Assembly (NCBI GenBank): GCA_029851415.1
Contig: CM056743.1
Span: 26,388,905 to 26,452,904 of the forward strand
Length of the DNA: 64,000 nt
Direction: 5' to 3'
From: Eretmocerus hayati
Taxonomy: Eukaryota > Arthropoda > Insecta > Hymenoptera > Aphelinidae
Position 1 is the stretch's first letter; each line of letters begins with the position of its first letter. Below, one piece after another: positions 1 through 10,600 of this stretch. Below the pieces are notes generated by a model. That model ran no database searches. It was not told the DNA's origin and saw nothing but the letters and a program-made list of their open reading frames with translations. The position numbers and the translations under genes are program-made.

Positions 1-602
1 CCTTACCTACCCTCATCATTACACTTACTGTCGAAACACGCACATGTATACAATATAACACATGTGACATGTATTTTCATGTCGGTGAAGTGGGTAAATC
101 TGGAAGGTGTAAAGTTGCGTTAAATTCATAGAGGCTAACCCTGTTGTTGCAACATCGTACTTCTAGTTTACATCAAGTCCTGTACGTACAATATCTATAA
201 GAAGGGTTAGTAAGAGATAGAGAAGGTTGAATCTCTAGGGGGAAGAAGAGGAAACAAGACGGGGGATGACAGGGTATAGAGCGGCACCTGTGCGCTTATG
301 AATGCGATTGCTATGGTATTATATATAGAGTGGGACGAGATGGGACGGAATGGGCAAGGGCTTTATGGACATTGCGATCGTAAATTTTCCGAGTTATGCA
401 GCAACAGCAATAGCATCGAGTATAGTGGAGAGTAGAGCAGAACTGTTGCCAGACACTAAGGACGACATGGTCCTATCTACCTAACAGAAACAGGCGGTAG
501 TCTATATATACATGTACTATATGGAAAAGGGATGCTCTTATTTATATGGTCGAAGCTTGTTTCAAGCATGTCAAGCATGATGCTTGAGAGATACGCTGTG
601 TT
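1..602. other. Left flank, no gene seen
   Basis: No reading frame here resembles a known protein and no RNA gene was found. The only structure is a perfect odd-centred palindrome, TCAAGCATGATGCTTGA, at 571-587, next to a second direct copy of TTCAAGCATG. It sits just outside the foldback element that begins at 603 and could belong to it. Confidence 0.5.
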
Positions 603-990
603 TAAGGCGATGCGGTCACCGTGCACTGTGACCATGGACCTTGAAAATACACCTTACATAAAAAGTTTGATGATTCAAAGTGTGAATGGAGTTGTCGAGT
701 ACTTGTTAATGTCCAAATGGTATTCCTCAATCCGTCGCTTAGCCCAAATCATAAGAGAATCGGAGAAAAGTGGGAATAACTCGGCCGCGGGGACCTCCTA
801 ACCTATAATATACGCACATTTTCATTCCCAACTTTCTCCGATTCTATTGCAATTTGGGCTTAACGAAGAGCAGACGAATCTAAGTTAGATGATAACAAAT
901 ATTTGTGCGCTCGTCGTTTAGCCCAAATCGCAACAGAATCGGAGAAAGTTGGGAATGATTTTCAGCTTGCATGGTGACCGCATCGCCTTA
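603..990. mobile_element. Foldback / MITE-like element with three internal modules
   Basis: The ends are 23-bp inverted repeats at 603-625 and 968-990 with one mismatch (core GCGATGCGGTCACC). Between them lie three copies of a roughly 40-bp module containing TTAGCCCAAATC followed by AGAATCGGAGAAA. Two are in plus orientation (737-777 and 915-956) and one is in minus orientation (824-862). There is no coding capacity. No clear target-site duplication is visible, so the outer limits are the limits of the inverted repeat. The structure fits a non-autonomous DNA element. The superfamily is unknown. Confidence 0.6.
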
Positions 991-1996
991 GAAGCTTCCT
1001 GATATCGGCTGAAGACAACGTGTTGGTGAGATTTCCTAGAATTGTTTGAATCATTTTCAACATAGTTATTCAATTTGATCAAAAATTTTTCCCCAGAGAT
1101 TTTACTCATTGGCTTTGTGATTGATCGGTTCAATTAGAAGAGGTTAATTAATTCACCTCCGAGTTTTTTTTTCATTACGCGAAAATATTCTGCTCATTTG
1201 TGAAAATTGAGCTTCAAATTTTGTATGATCGCTCGCGGTGATATGTAATTTTGTCACAGGCAAATATTAGCTTGAGAGATTGGAATATTCAATTGCAAGA
1301 TATATAATACATGAAAATTAATCAAAATATTGTGTATTTTACAGATTGCAAATATGCATTCTGCCGAGAATCAATTTTGTGTGTACAATCGCCCGGGTCA
1401 TGAATTGTTTACAATTTTTATAAAAAAAACTCTTCCCGTCGAATTCTCTTCAATTATTTGATCTTGTCGAATGGATAATTTTTTTCTCGTATGAACTACA
1501 AACATCGTGATTGCGAGCATCTGTCATAATATTTACACTTTTCTTCAGAATTTCAATAAATTGCAAACTGATAGTGCAATATACAAAATATCGGGTCCTC
1601 CACTCATTATTGAATTATTTATCATATTGAGCAAATCTAGCTATTTCAATAACTTTCCAGCAAGCTAGTTATTGCTTATTATTGTAAAATTACACGCAAA
1701 GCGATCGGATCGCTCATCCCAACAACTTATACTCGGGCGCGAGTCTATCATCTTCATCACGAACATAGGACATTTAAATATTCACCCGAACTTATAGAAA
1801 GATCGAACATGGTTGTCGTGTGGCCGTCAGGCAGACGTTTTTTCCCTCATGATGGCCACCGTAAGAACCAGATTTAGCATAGGGTGCATGGAGTCGTGTT
1901 CATATTGAGTTTCTAGATCTACCAGATGGTTAAATTTCCATCAAATGCAAGAATGATTAGACTCGGCTCAAGATGAGTGATTTGTGCCGAATCATT
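991..1996. other. AT-rich stretch, nothing recognised
   Basis: This is AT-rich non-coding sequence with frequent stops in all frames. No inverted repeat, RNA gene or recognisable protein was seen. Confidence 0.5.
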
Positions 1997-2058
1997 AAGA
2001 GTGCTCTCTACTTTCGGGAAAGCGATGGTGGCGCCTCTAGTGGTCAAATTAGTATATT

Positions 2059-2851
2059 GCCAATGTTCTCGCTCGAGATCAGGAGCGAAGCAAAAGTCAC
2101 TTATGTAAATTTAACACGTAAGTTTATTCAACGTTTTAAAAGAACAAAATTAGATTGGCTTCAGGCGTCCGTTTGCTTCGGAATCTATCGGAAGAAGGAT
2201 GGACTCCTTTTCTTCTGGACGCGTTGCTAGCCCCAAAGAATAATAATAAACGAAACAATTGAATCTCAACTTCGAATGCTTTCCCTGGTGGTCAAAAAAC
2301 GCCCACGATCAGCCTCTACGCTGAATCGTGTCGTGGTCTCAGCCAACGGAGACTATAGCCCCGGATCAATCCGTGCTACGACCGACGAACACCAGGAACC
2401 CTGCGTCCTTCACGTTCTAGAGGAAGCATTCAATAACTATATAGCATTCCATGAAATGAAGTTATTACTAAAATGAAGCAAACGCACATACAATTGATTT
2501 GCATACATATTTACATAGATTCAGATGTCATATTCAAATAGATTTTGATTCTTTAATGATATTCAGATAATGGTCTGGTATGGAACAGCCAATAACAATT
2601 TCCAAAAACAAAGAGGAAATGAACCAACAGAACCGTCACCTGCGGATTATTTTTCTACAAATTTCAAGAAAATTTTCATCGAGATTGATGCAAATTTTTG
2701 AGCTCAATTTTACACCGATCTCGATTATACTTTTTTTGGAATTTGTAGAAAAGTAGTCCACAGGTGGCGGTACTATTGGTTTCCTTCCTATTTGTTTTCA
2801 AAAATTGTTAAAAATTGTAAAAAAAAAATTTTCTTTAATTGTTATTAGCAA
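2059..2851. mobile_element. Insertion within the left arm, origin uncertain
   Basis: This segment has no counterpart in the right arm, where the outer and inner repeats are contiguous. Its first part (about 2100-2480) is richer in GC than its surroundings. Read on the minus strand it contains an AATAAA at about 2126-2131 followed by an AT-rich stretch, which is weakly reminiscent of an LTR end. Its last part is the 218-bp hairpin at 2593-2810. No target-site duplication is obvious. The class is unresolved. Confidence 0.4.
2593..2810. repeat. 218-bp foldback hairpin
   Basis: The two halves, 2593-2700 and 2701-2810, are imperfect inverted copies meeting near 2700, with almost no loop. Matching blocks include TAACAATTT at the tip, ACCGTCACCTG against ACCGCCACCTG, TTTTTCTACAAATTTC against TTTTCTACAAATTCC, and ATCGAGAT. 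By eye identity is about 75 percent, so this is an old copy. It is typical of a non-autonomous foldback/MITE. No protein is encoded. Confidence 0.65.
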
Positions 2852-2912
2852 CACTGTAAAAAATTGGTTGACTTTCCACCAAAATCGTCAACCAGTGGTT
2901 GGTTGTCGAAAT

Positions 2913-2958
2913 CAACCAGCTGGTTGGAATTCAACCAGCTGGTTGGAATTCAACCACT
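2913..2958. repeat. CAACCAGCTGGTTG palindrome array, left arm
   Basis: The perfect 14-bp palindrome CAACCAGCTGGTTG occurs at 2913-2926 and 2932-2945, flanked by the related odd palindromes CAACCAGTGGTTG and CAACCACTGGTTG. The right arm (about 3915-4045) carries a mirrored and more spread set. Each unit can pair with itself as well as with the opposite arm. The role is unknown. Subterminal transposase-binding repeats are one possibility. Confidence 0.6.
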
Positions 2959-3169
2959 GGTTGACTTTGTCCCCACAGCGAATATATAAGGATGAATGCG
3001 GCGCCCACGATATTGGTCGATGGTGGTCTCCGGTTGACACTTTTGATTCGGAAAAACAAGTTTCGTCATTTTTTTTCACAAACAAAGAGGGATAAACATT
3101 AGCCCCGATCGCGTATGGACGACAAAGCGGGTTGCCTGTCCTGCAGGAGTCGAATACACGTCGTAAGAC

Positions 3170-3690
3170 TGGAGGGATGGATAGATGGACGGATGGGGTG
3201 GGAGGGTAGATGGGATGGATGGATCGATGGATGGATGGATGGAATGGAACGGAATGGACCGGATCGAAATGGAACGGAACGGACCGGAATGGAACGGAGT
3301 GGAATTGAACGGAATGGACCGAAATGGAACGGAATGGACCGGACCGGAACGGAATGGAACGAAATGATATGGAACGAAATGGAACTGAATTGTATGGATG
3401 TCTCCCATCCATATAATTCAATTCCATTCCGTTCCGGTCCATTCCACCCAATTCAACTCCGTTCCATTTTGCCCCACCCATTCCATTTTGCCCCAACCGG
3501 CCAGTTCCGTTCCCCTCCATCCAATTTAAGTCCGTTCCATTTTGCCCCACCCGTTCCATTTTGCCCCATCCGGTCAGTTCCGTTCCCCTCCATCCAATGA
3601 GACTCCGTTCCATTTCGTCCCATTCCGGTCCGTTCCATTCCGTTCCATCCATCCATCCATCCCATCTACCCTCCCACCCCATCCATCCAT
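3170..3690. repeat. Degenerate GGAAT/GGAAC pentanucleotide satellite, self-mirrored
   Basis: The left half is a GGATGGAT tract followed by GGAAT, GGAAC and GGACC pentamers. Near 3410 it switches to the complementary strand (ATTCC, GTTCC, GGTCC pentamers), with GCCCCACCC spacers, and ends in CCATCCATCC. The satellite is therefore itself an inverted repeat lying between the arms of the host element. Reading frames of 282 and 161 codons cross it only because the pentamers lack stops. It resembles human satellite III in unit sequence. That is taken to be convergence. Confidence 0.75.
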
Positions 3691-4130
3691 CTATCCATCC
3701 CTCCAGCCTTACGACGTGTATTCGACTCCTGCATGACAGGCAACCCGCTTTGTCGTCCATACGCGACCGGGGCTAATGTTTATCCCTCTTTGTTTGTGAA
3801 AAAAAATGACGAAACTTGTTTTTCCGAATCAAAAGTGTCAACCGGAGACCACCATCGACCAATATCGTGGGTGCCGCATTCATCCTTATATATTCGTTGT
3901 GGTAAAAAAGTCAGCCAGTGGTTGGATAGGTAGTCAACCACTGGTTTGTGCCAAAAATCAACCAGCTGGTTGATTATAAACCAGCTGGTTGATTTTTGGG
4001 ATAAACCAGTGGTTGAGGGAAAAACTGCAACCACTGGTTGCAGTTTTTCCCACAAATTTTTTACAGTGAATATACCAATTTGACAGCTAGAGGCGCCACC
4101 ACCGCTTTCCCAAATGCAGAGAGCACTCTT

Positions 4131-6972
4131 AAAAGTGCTTGGGTAAATAATACAAAAACTATAAACCTACTTATGCCAAATATATTTCCAATGGTAATTA
4201 TTATACGCTTGTATGCAGGCAACCCGACAATTATACCCGATCCGTATAGTCATCACGCACACCTTGACCCATCATCAAATAGTCTCAAGCCCACCTAACT
4301 ACATGAAAATATATAGGAAAATCCCAAACCACAACTTACTCAAACATAGGATTTCTTTTCTTTTTTGTATTGCCTTCATTCTTTTAAATCTACTAAAAAA
4401 TTCTGCACGCAAACCATCTAATCTCCTTATACACAGTCATCCGCTGACAAGTATACTTGAAAAAAGACTTTAGACGTCGGAAATATAAGAAGTAGAAGAA
4501 GTTAAGTCTCGTGAACCACGTCGGATTAAACTCCAAGAGATATAGAGGAATAAGAAGTGTTAAGGGGTAATACTTGCACCACCGAGAGCACGCGCGCTTT
4601 CCCGTCGCTATCTTTCTGAACTCTTTCTTGGTAAAAGGTGGCAGAGAGAGGCGTGATTAAACGACGCTCACGAGCCGCTAATTGCGCCACCACCACCACT
4701 ACTACTACAACCACGAGAGAGTTGGCTAATAATTCGAGAGACGCGTGCCTGGCACCTCTGAGAGTCACACACAGAGTCAGAGGTTTCAAGTGCAACGAGT
4801 GGAGGATGAGGAGATGGAAAGGAAAGGAGAAGTGATGGTGAAGAGATGTCTGACTTGTTCGAGACTTGTTCTACTTGAGCGCGGGGACGGATGATGCTGG
4901 CAAGGAAGTGGACCTAGATTTCTATTGATTGGAAAATTTTACTACATCATCTTATATGCATGTATATTTTTTGGGGTGGAAATTGGGCGTTGTGACGTTA
5001 CGGTGGCCAAATAATTGGGTAACTATTTCGGATTGGGTGTGATGATTTTCACGAAATTTTTATGGCCACGAATTCGATTTTGAATACGATTTACTTCTAT
5101 TTCTTGAAACAGAAGGATTATTGCAATAAAGTCAGATCTTTCGCCTACATATTTTGAGTGAGTATTGAAAAAAGTTGAAAAATCTTAAATGGTCCCTAGT
5201 TATAAATTTGTTCTACACCACGAGGAAAATCTTGTATTGTATTCCAACTAATAAGGACGTGCTCCAACATAACCCTGGGATTCATTGTGACTTTTCGCAA
5301 TCTTAATCCAACAATATCCCAAGGGAGGATCTGGTTGGAAAGAAAAATCAGTGACACCTTGCATAATTATTGCAAAGTCCAATCTACGTGAGATTCACAA
5401 TTATGTACTGATACGGTCATGTAACTCACAATTTGCCGAGATATATAAGTTTCAAGGGGATAGCGTGATTGGTCCGGATTGAAGAGAGTCATTTCTGTAG
5501 GATGCAGAAATTTGGTTCACAAGCAGATTGTACCTACATCGAATAGATTCTGTTTGCAGTCCTATATTTTAATGTTTCGACGAGATCTATTATGATTTAT
5601 ATTCTGATTCCATTGAGGTAACAATAGAACAGGTTGACGGTGAAACTTTTCAAAATTTCATTGAAAAAAATGGATTCAGAATAATTTTATTGGAGATGCA
5701 ATGTTGTATAATTATTCTGAAATCATTCTGATATTCATGAAGAGCTAGAATCATGGATTGCATGAATTTTCAAATCCCTTCACAACCGCACAGGAGCTCG
5801 AAAGAAAACTAGAAAGAGTCTCAATACATTGACTGAACACGATCACAAAGCCTGGATCATCATGACAACCAGGCAGCCTCAATCATGTTTCTGATGTGGT
5901 ATCTCAAAATCATTCTCGAATACAATACCAATACTCTGGACGCAATTTGAAATATTTTTCTAAATAAGTGTTTTCATGTACGACTGAATTTCTTTCTCTT
6001 TGACTTTTCACGTTTTGTATCCTTGATATTCTTCTCACGCTCGCTCCTCCATACGTAAGTCGAGATGATGATAAAAAAAATAGGCTCAATAGGAATTTAA
6101 GAAGAAAAGGCTAATATTCATGCGATATCACAGCCTCCAGTGGCGAGCAGTGCATGCTATCGGCTCTTTCCGCGAATAGCCATCAGTAATTGCCTCATCT
6201 GTTTCCACCACCATGACCCAAACCTCCTTCACTAAACCTTGAACAATGGAGATAATAGTTATTCCAGGTCTACTACTCCATCATGGCCAACTTCCCTTAT
6301 TGCAATCTACTAGTCATTCCCACTGCCCAAAATCAAAGGGATCACGTACGATATGAAAACATCTTTTATTTACGAACGAAAATAGAAGAATTAAGAGTTT
6401 GAAATTCATGTTCGCAATTGGCTACAAGTGATTCGTATAATAATTACATATGGGTGTGTGCAATGTATAGGCCAGGAAAGCTTCCATCTGGGTGAGGCTC
6501 TTAGACTGGTATTGCGTCATATATATCTGGCACCGTGAACGAGGACAATGTGTTCCAGACGAAGCTGCCTCAATGCATACCGATGCGGCTACGCGTATAT
6601 CTAGTGCATGCTCTGCCTCATGTAATGGATTGTGTATTAGCAATACGGTAGCAAGAGATGCAAGGCATACCTTGACCCTAACATATGTCTGCTTCTGTTA
6701 TTGTAGCTGAGAGGTAAAGGGACTCTAGCTTGCGATATATTTGGTTCTATCAATATGTGGCGACATGAATTCAGTTAAAAGTGACATTTTTCTCTAATTT
6801 TATCTCTGGACCGTTTTCGAATGGATCGAACTTCTACGTGTAAATGTGGCTTCTTTGGCAGTCTAATCTATAGATAATGTGCTGAATTCGCCTAATTGCG
6901 CCCAATTTTGAGTATTTTGACCACTGGATCTAAGATCCACTTTATGAAGTCTTGGAAAGCTCACCTGCGATC
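4131..6972. other. Intergenic stretch with one trinucleotide run
   Basis: No recognisable gene. A CCA/ACT trinucleotide run lies at 4686-4711 and creates short runs of T or V in translated frames. GA-rich sequence surrounds it (about 4480-4860). From 4900 to 6970 the sequence is AT-rich with stops in all frames, and I saw no inverted repeat. Confidence 0.5.
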
Positions 6973-7672
6973 AAGTACGTCCATGTCAAATTCAAACAGT
7001 TTCTGCAGACATTTTTTTTCAATTCTCATTTTATTTTGTTCGGTTCGTGGTATGAAGATATGATATTTCTCACAGTTATTAGGTCCAAAAGAATTTGTTT
7101 GTCACAGATAGGCCTACAATAGTGGTTCTATCGAAAAATCGAAAATTGAAACTGTCCTGACGTATTCTGCCCGTAACTGCTTCAACTGATTTGAATATAT
7201 TTCAAAGAGCATTCAAAAGGTGACTTCAAAACCTATCGATTTTCTACTAGTAGAACATCTCCGAATTGTTTTTTTAACACCTGAGACCTAAAATACTCAA
7301 AAATCACGGTTTAGCTTATAACTTGTTTCACGTATATTTTGATCTTTTTTATTCCATTTTTTTCGATTCTTCAGCCATTTATCTCACTTCCGGAGCTCTC
7401 TAGAGCTTCTCAAGTGCCCAAAAAAGTCTCAAAAACTCAGATAATGCGTTTTCACCTCATAAAACTCCCCCGGAGGACCTTGTAACCTACTCCATTGTTT
7501 TTGTGAGATTGTTTCACATCAGAAATGACTGTTTCGAGTACTTTTTGAAGGGTAAGAGATGCTCAAATTCATAGGAAGTATCATATTTTGGCACCACAAA
7601 CCGCAAGTGAATGGTGTGAGAATTTAAAAGAAATAATTGCAGAAACGGCTTGAATTCGACATGAACGTACTT
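6973..7672. mobile_element. 700-bp inverted-repeat element
   Basis: It opens with AAGTACGT (6973-6980) and closes with ACGTACTT (7665-7672). The terminal 100 bp or so of each end are inverted copies, sharing CATGTC, AATTCAA, GTTTCTGCA, AATTCTCA and a GGTTYGTGGT block, at about 75 percent identity by eye. The roughly 500-bp middle is AT-rich and has no convincing coding capacity. The flanks show no clear duplication. This is consistent with an old non-autonomous DNA element. Confidence 0.6.
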
Positions 7673-10600
7673 AATAATGAGGGGGGCCGAGGCGAAGTTT
7701 CAACAACTTTTTTATTTTTAAAAATTTATATTCGTAAGAAATCTCAAGACCAGGGGTGACGAAAAAATTTTTCGTATGATTTGGTAATTGAAGAGACGGA
7801 GAAAAATTTTTGGAAGACATTTTCCGATCTCCAAGTGAATTTTCGAGATAGGAATTCGAAAAAAATTATCCAATATCCCACCCAGGTCTCCGCAGATGCT
7901 CCTCTACTTGTGAGGGTTACACTCAAATTCTTGGGAGAATGTTTCCGGATTGACTAGCTAATCTTGATACACTCATCCGTATTCCCGACTTTATCTGATC
8001 GAGTTATGAGATTCACGAGATATTCAATTCAATGCTCTCAGGACAATGAAATCAGCACGTAAAAAGAAGTAGAATCCCAACTTTGAATATAATTTGAGAA
8101 TTTTCTTTGCATTAAACTCTACTCTCATACCCCAAAGTTTCCATTTACTACTCCGCATAATGTAAGCTTATAGAAAGCCTGTGCACCGAGATACCCCGCA
8201 TCTCTGTCAAAATATATTCACATATATAATATGGAGAACAGTTTCGCGTCACAGCTCGTAAGCCTCTTAAAAACTTTTGCTGTTTATGCCACGCCCAAAG
8301 CTGACTATTCGCGAATTTCAACTTTTATTAAAAATCCTTAAGACTACTGAATGCACGTGATGTGAATCATTCACGGATTCCATTGTTTTCCGATCTTTTT
8401 CACTTCCTACTTACTCTTTCAAAAATGCATACTTTTGATACAAATCACATAAAATTTCGAAAATGTGCAAAATATTGCACAATTGTCAATAATTTGTACT
8501 CAAAATGTTTGATATTCTCGGCTCATCCCTCTCTTGCGTAAGGAACAAACTAGTGGAAAATTGAGCTACCTCATTCCTCCTCCAGTGAATAATCATTTTT
8601 ACTCGAGGAAACGTGGCTTATATTTCGAAAAAAGAGCTGATGAGTGAGGAAATACCATTTATAAGCGCTTTTACCCAAATATCACTCTGGAGGAGCTTAC
8701 TTTTTCGGTACAGGCCTTACAAATGAGAAACTTTGTAGAATAAACATGCCATACAGTGGGAAGATAATAGTAACAAATTGAGATGCATGCCCAGAATTGT
8801 AACATCAAAAAAAAAAGAGATTGCCGATGATAGAGTAGATAAAGGAAGAGGAGAAAAAGATGATAACACGAAGCAGCAGAACCGAGAGTGTGATAGATAC
8901 AAGCTTGGCCAAAGGACCAACCTGGCCCTTTAATTCAGCTCTCTGATGTCTGGCGAATCTACTACGCTATACCCTTCTCATCTCTTTGGCGCTCTTTTTT
9001 GCCCATCGTAGCGATGGTTCATGGTCGAGATGCTTCTATAGCATCGGATGCTTCAAGAATACATCAGACCTACGTTGTTCACTATCGCGGTTGTATATCC
9101 GAAGCCTCTTCTATTATCCTGCCTTTGGCCACTACTATTTTATGTATGCATGCATGCGTGAGTTAGAGTGAATGCGTGTATTCATATAGTAGACCTTCAT
9201 CCAAAGGATGAGGCCAGACGCATGATATTAAAGTGCAAGATGATCGATCATATGTAAAGTGTCGAAAGCAACAGCAGTTGCTTCGTTTTTTGTTTAGTTT
9301 TCTGTTGGGTGAATAATACGGACTCAAGGAAATGAAAATAATGTAGTGGTGGAATTTTTCATTCAACCTGGCTTGTTTTTCATTATTGAACTCCGCAGTC
9401 TAAATAATCATCATACTGAACAAGAACAATTTTTGAATATTATTCATTACTTCAGTTGGAATATTCATGAGATCCGGGGAAATTCAGATTATTTTCCAAG
9501 TTTTCAAATATCATATTGTTGTATGATTGTACATTTAGATATCGGTGTATTCACATCCCGAATAAAATGAAAATTGAAATTATTCTGACTTGTGATCTTG
9601 TTATCTTCTATATGATTGTAAGTGTGGTATTTTATCTGTGTGCTTGACCAAAAATGCCATCTTGAATTTCAAGCGATGGTTTTAAAACGAGCGAGTTATG
9701 ATCTGATGGCGCTAGGTTTAAATTATTCCCAGTTAAAAGTGTTCACATTCTGACCATTCTCAGTAGCAAAGTAGATCATTAGGTATCGTCAGAATCATAA
9801 ATGTTGATTCGCAAAAAAATAAAATTGGAGCACGTTTCAGCTGATGGCTGTACCGTAAATAATTCGACAATTTTCATCCAACCGATATTCTCAAACAGTT
9901 TCATAGGAAATGAAGCGCTCAAAACGAGAGGTTAAGAGCCAGAACTCATCCAATTTTTGACCCAACGCTTTTTCATCCAAAAGAGAATTCCCAACGAGTA
10001 ATATACATCCATCGCATATCGCGGCAATTGCACGTACCCAACGGAATTCATAACCTATAAAATACGATTGAAAGCTGACTCATGGAACGAAATTAAAATG
10101 TGTCGGCGAGTGAAAAGCGGACGAAATGGCCTCCATTTACGCAATTCACAGGTATATACGTACACAGCTCGCAACATGAAGCAATCCTCTTCCCGTCCTC
10201 AACCTCATCCCTCAATTTATCAGTACATCCACGTACATAGCACAAAATTCCCAAGGGATGCACCGAAAATTGGAGAGGATGAAAGGCGGGAGGGACGAAG
10301 GGTTTGCCGAAAACAAGTGCGCCGAAATTACGCATTTACGAGAGACAAAAGTGACCAGAGGGTCAACCTCGTCGTTCAGAAATGTCATTTAGTACCGAGT
10401 TGAATATTATATGTAAGAATGTGAATGTCTGTTGGTGTGAGGGAGTTTCTGCTAAAGCAGTTTGAGATATAGAAAGAGGGAAAAACTGAGCAGAAGGCGC
10501 TTATGCCGATTTCGTTTCGCACGATCGACTTTTGCACGGACGATCGAGTGTTCAGGATTTTGGTCAGTATCAACCAACCCCACGGCGTTGAATTTTATTT

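Larger units (their letters stand above)
2852..4068. mobile_element. CACTG...CAGTG palindromic element carrying a satellite core
   Basis: It begins CACTGTAAAAAATT and ends with the inverse, AATTTTTTACAGTG. Long inverted arms follow (about 2852-3180 and 3690-4068). They share an array of CAACCAGCTGGTTG-type palindromes, then GAATATATAAGGATG, then a block of about 200 bp ending in GGAGGGATGGATAGATGG. The middle is the pentanucleotide satellite annotated separately. The arms read open over long distances in several frames, but the products are repeats of W, N, G, M and E, or of F, R, S, H and P, and are not credible proteins. The terminal repeats suggest a DNA transposon derivative. The flanks do not give a clear duplication. 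Confidence 0.7.
1997..4130. mobile_element. Composite palindromic element, outer arms
   Basis: The outer inverted repeats are 1997-2058 and 4069-4130, about 62 bp each. They share AAGAGTGCTCTCT, GGGAAAGCG, GGTGGCGCCTCTAG and GTCAAATT, with several mismatches. On the right, the outer arm abuts the inner CACTG...CAGTG element directly at 4068/4069. On the left, 793 extra bases (2059-2851) separate the two. The simplest reading is that one palindromic element later received an insertion in its left arm. The outer arms could instead be two copies of a separate dispersed repeat. No host gene is involved. Confidence 0.6.

Noticed and set aside
3170..3690. Human satellite III-like contamination
   Set aside because: The pentamers match in unit, but the flanks are the arms of a local inverted-repeat element and the array switches strand symmetrically with them, so it is native to this locus.
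2912..3760. 282-codon minus frame and overlapping 161-, 110- and 70-codon frames
   Set aside because: They lie over the GGAAT/GGAAC satellite and the palindromic arms. The products are simple repeats and exist in mirror image on both strands.
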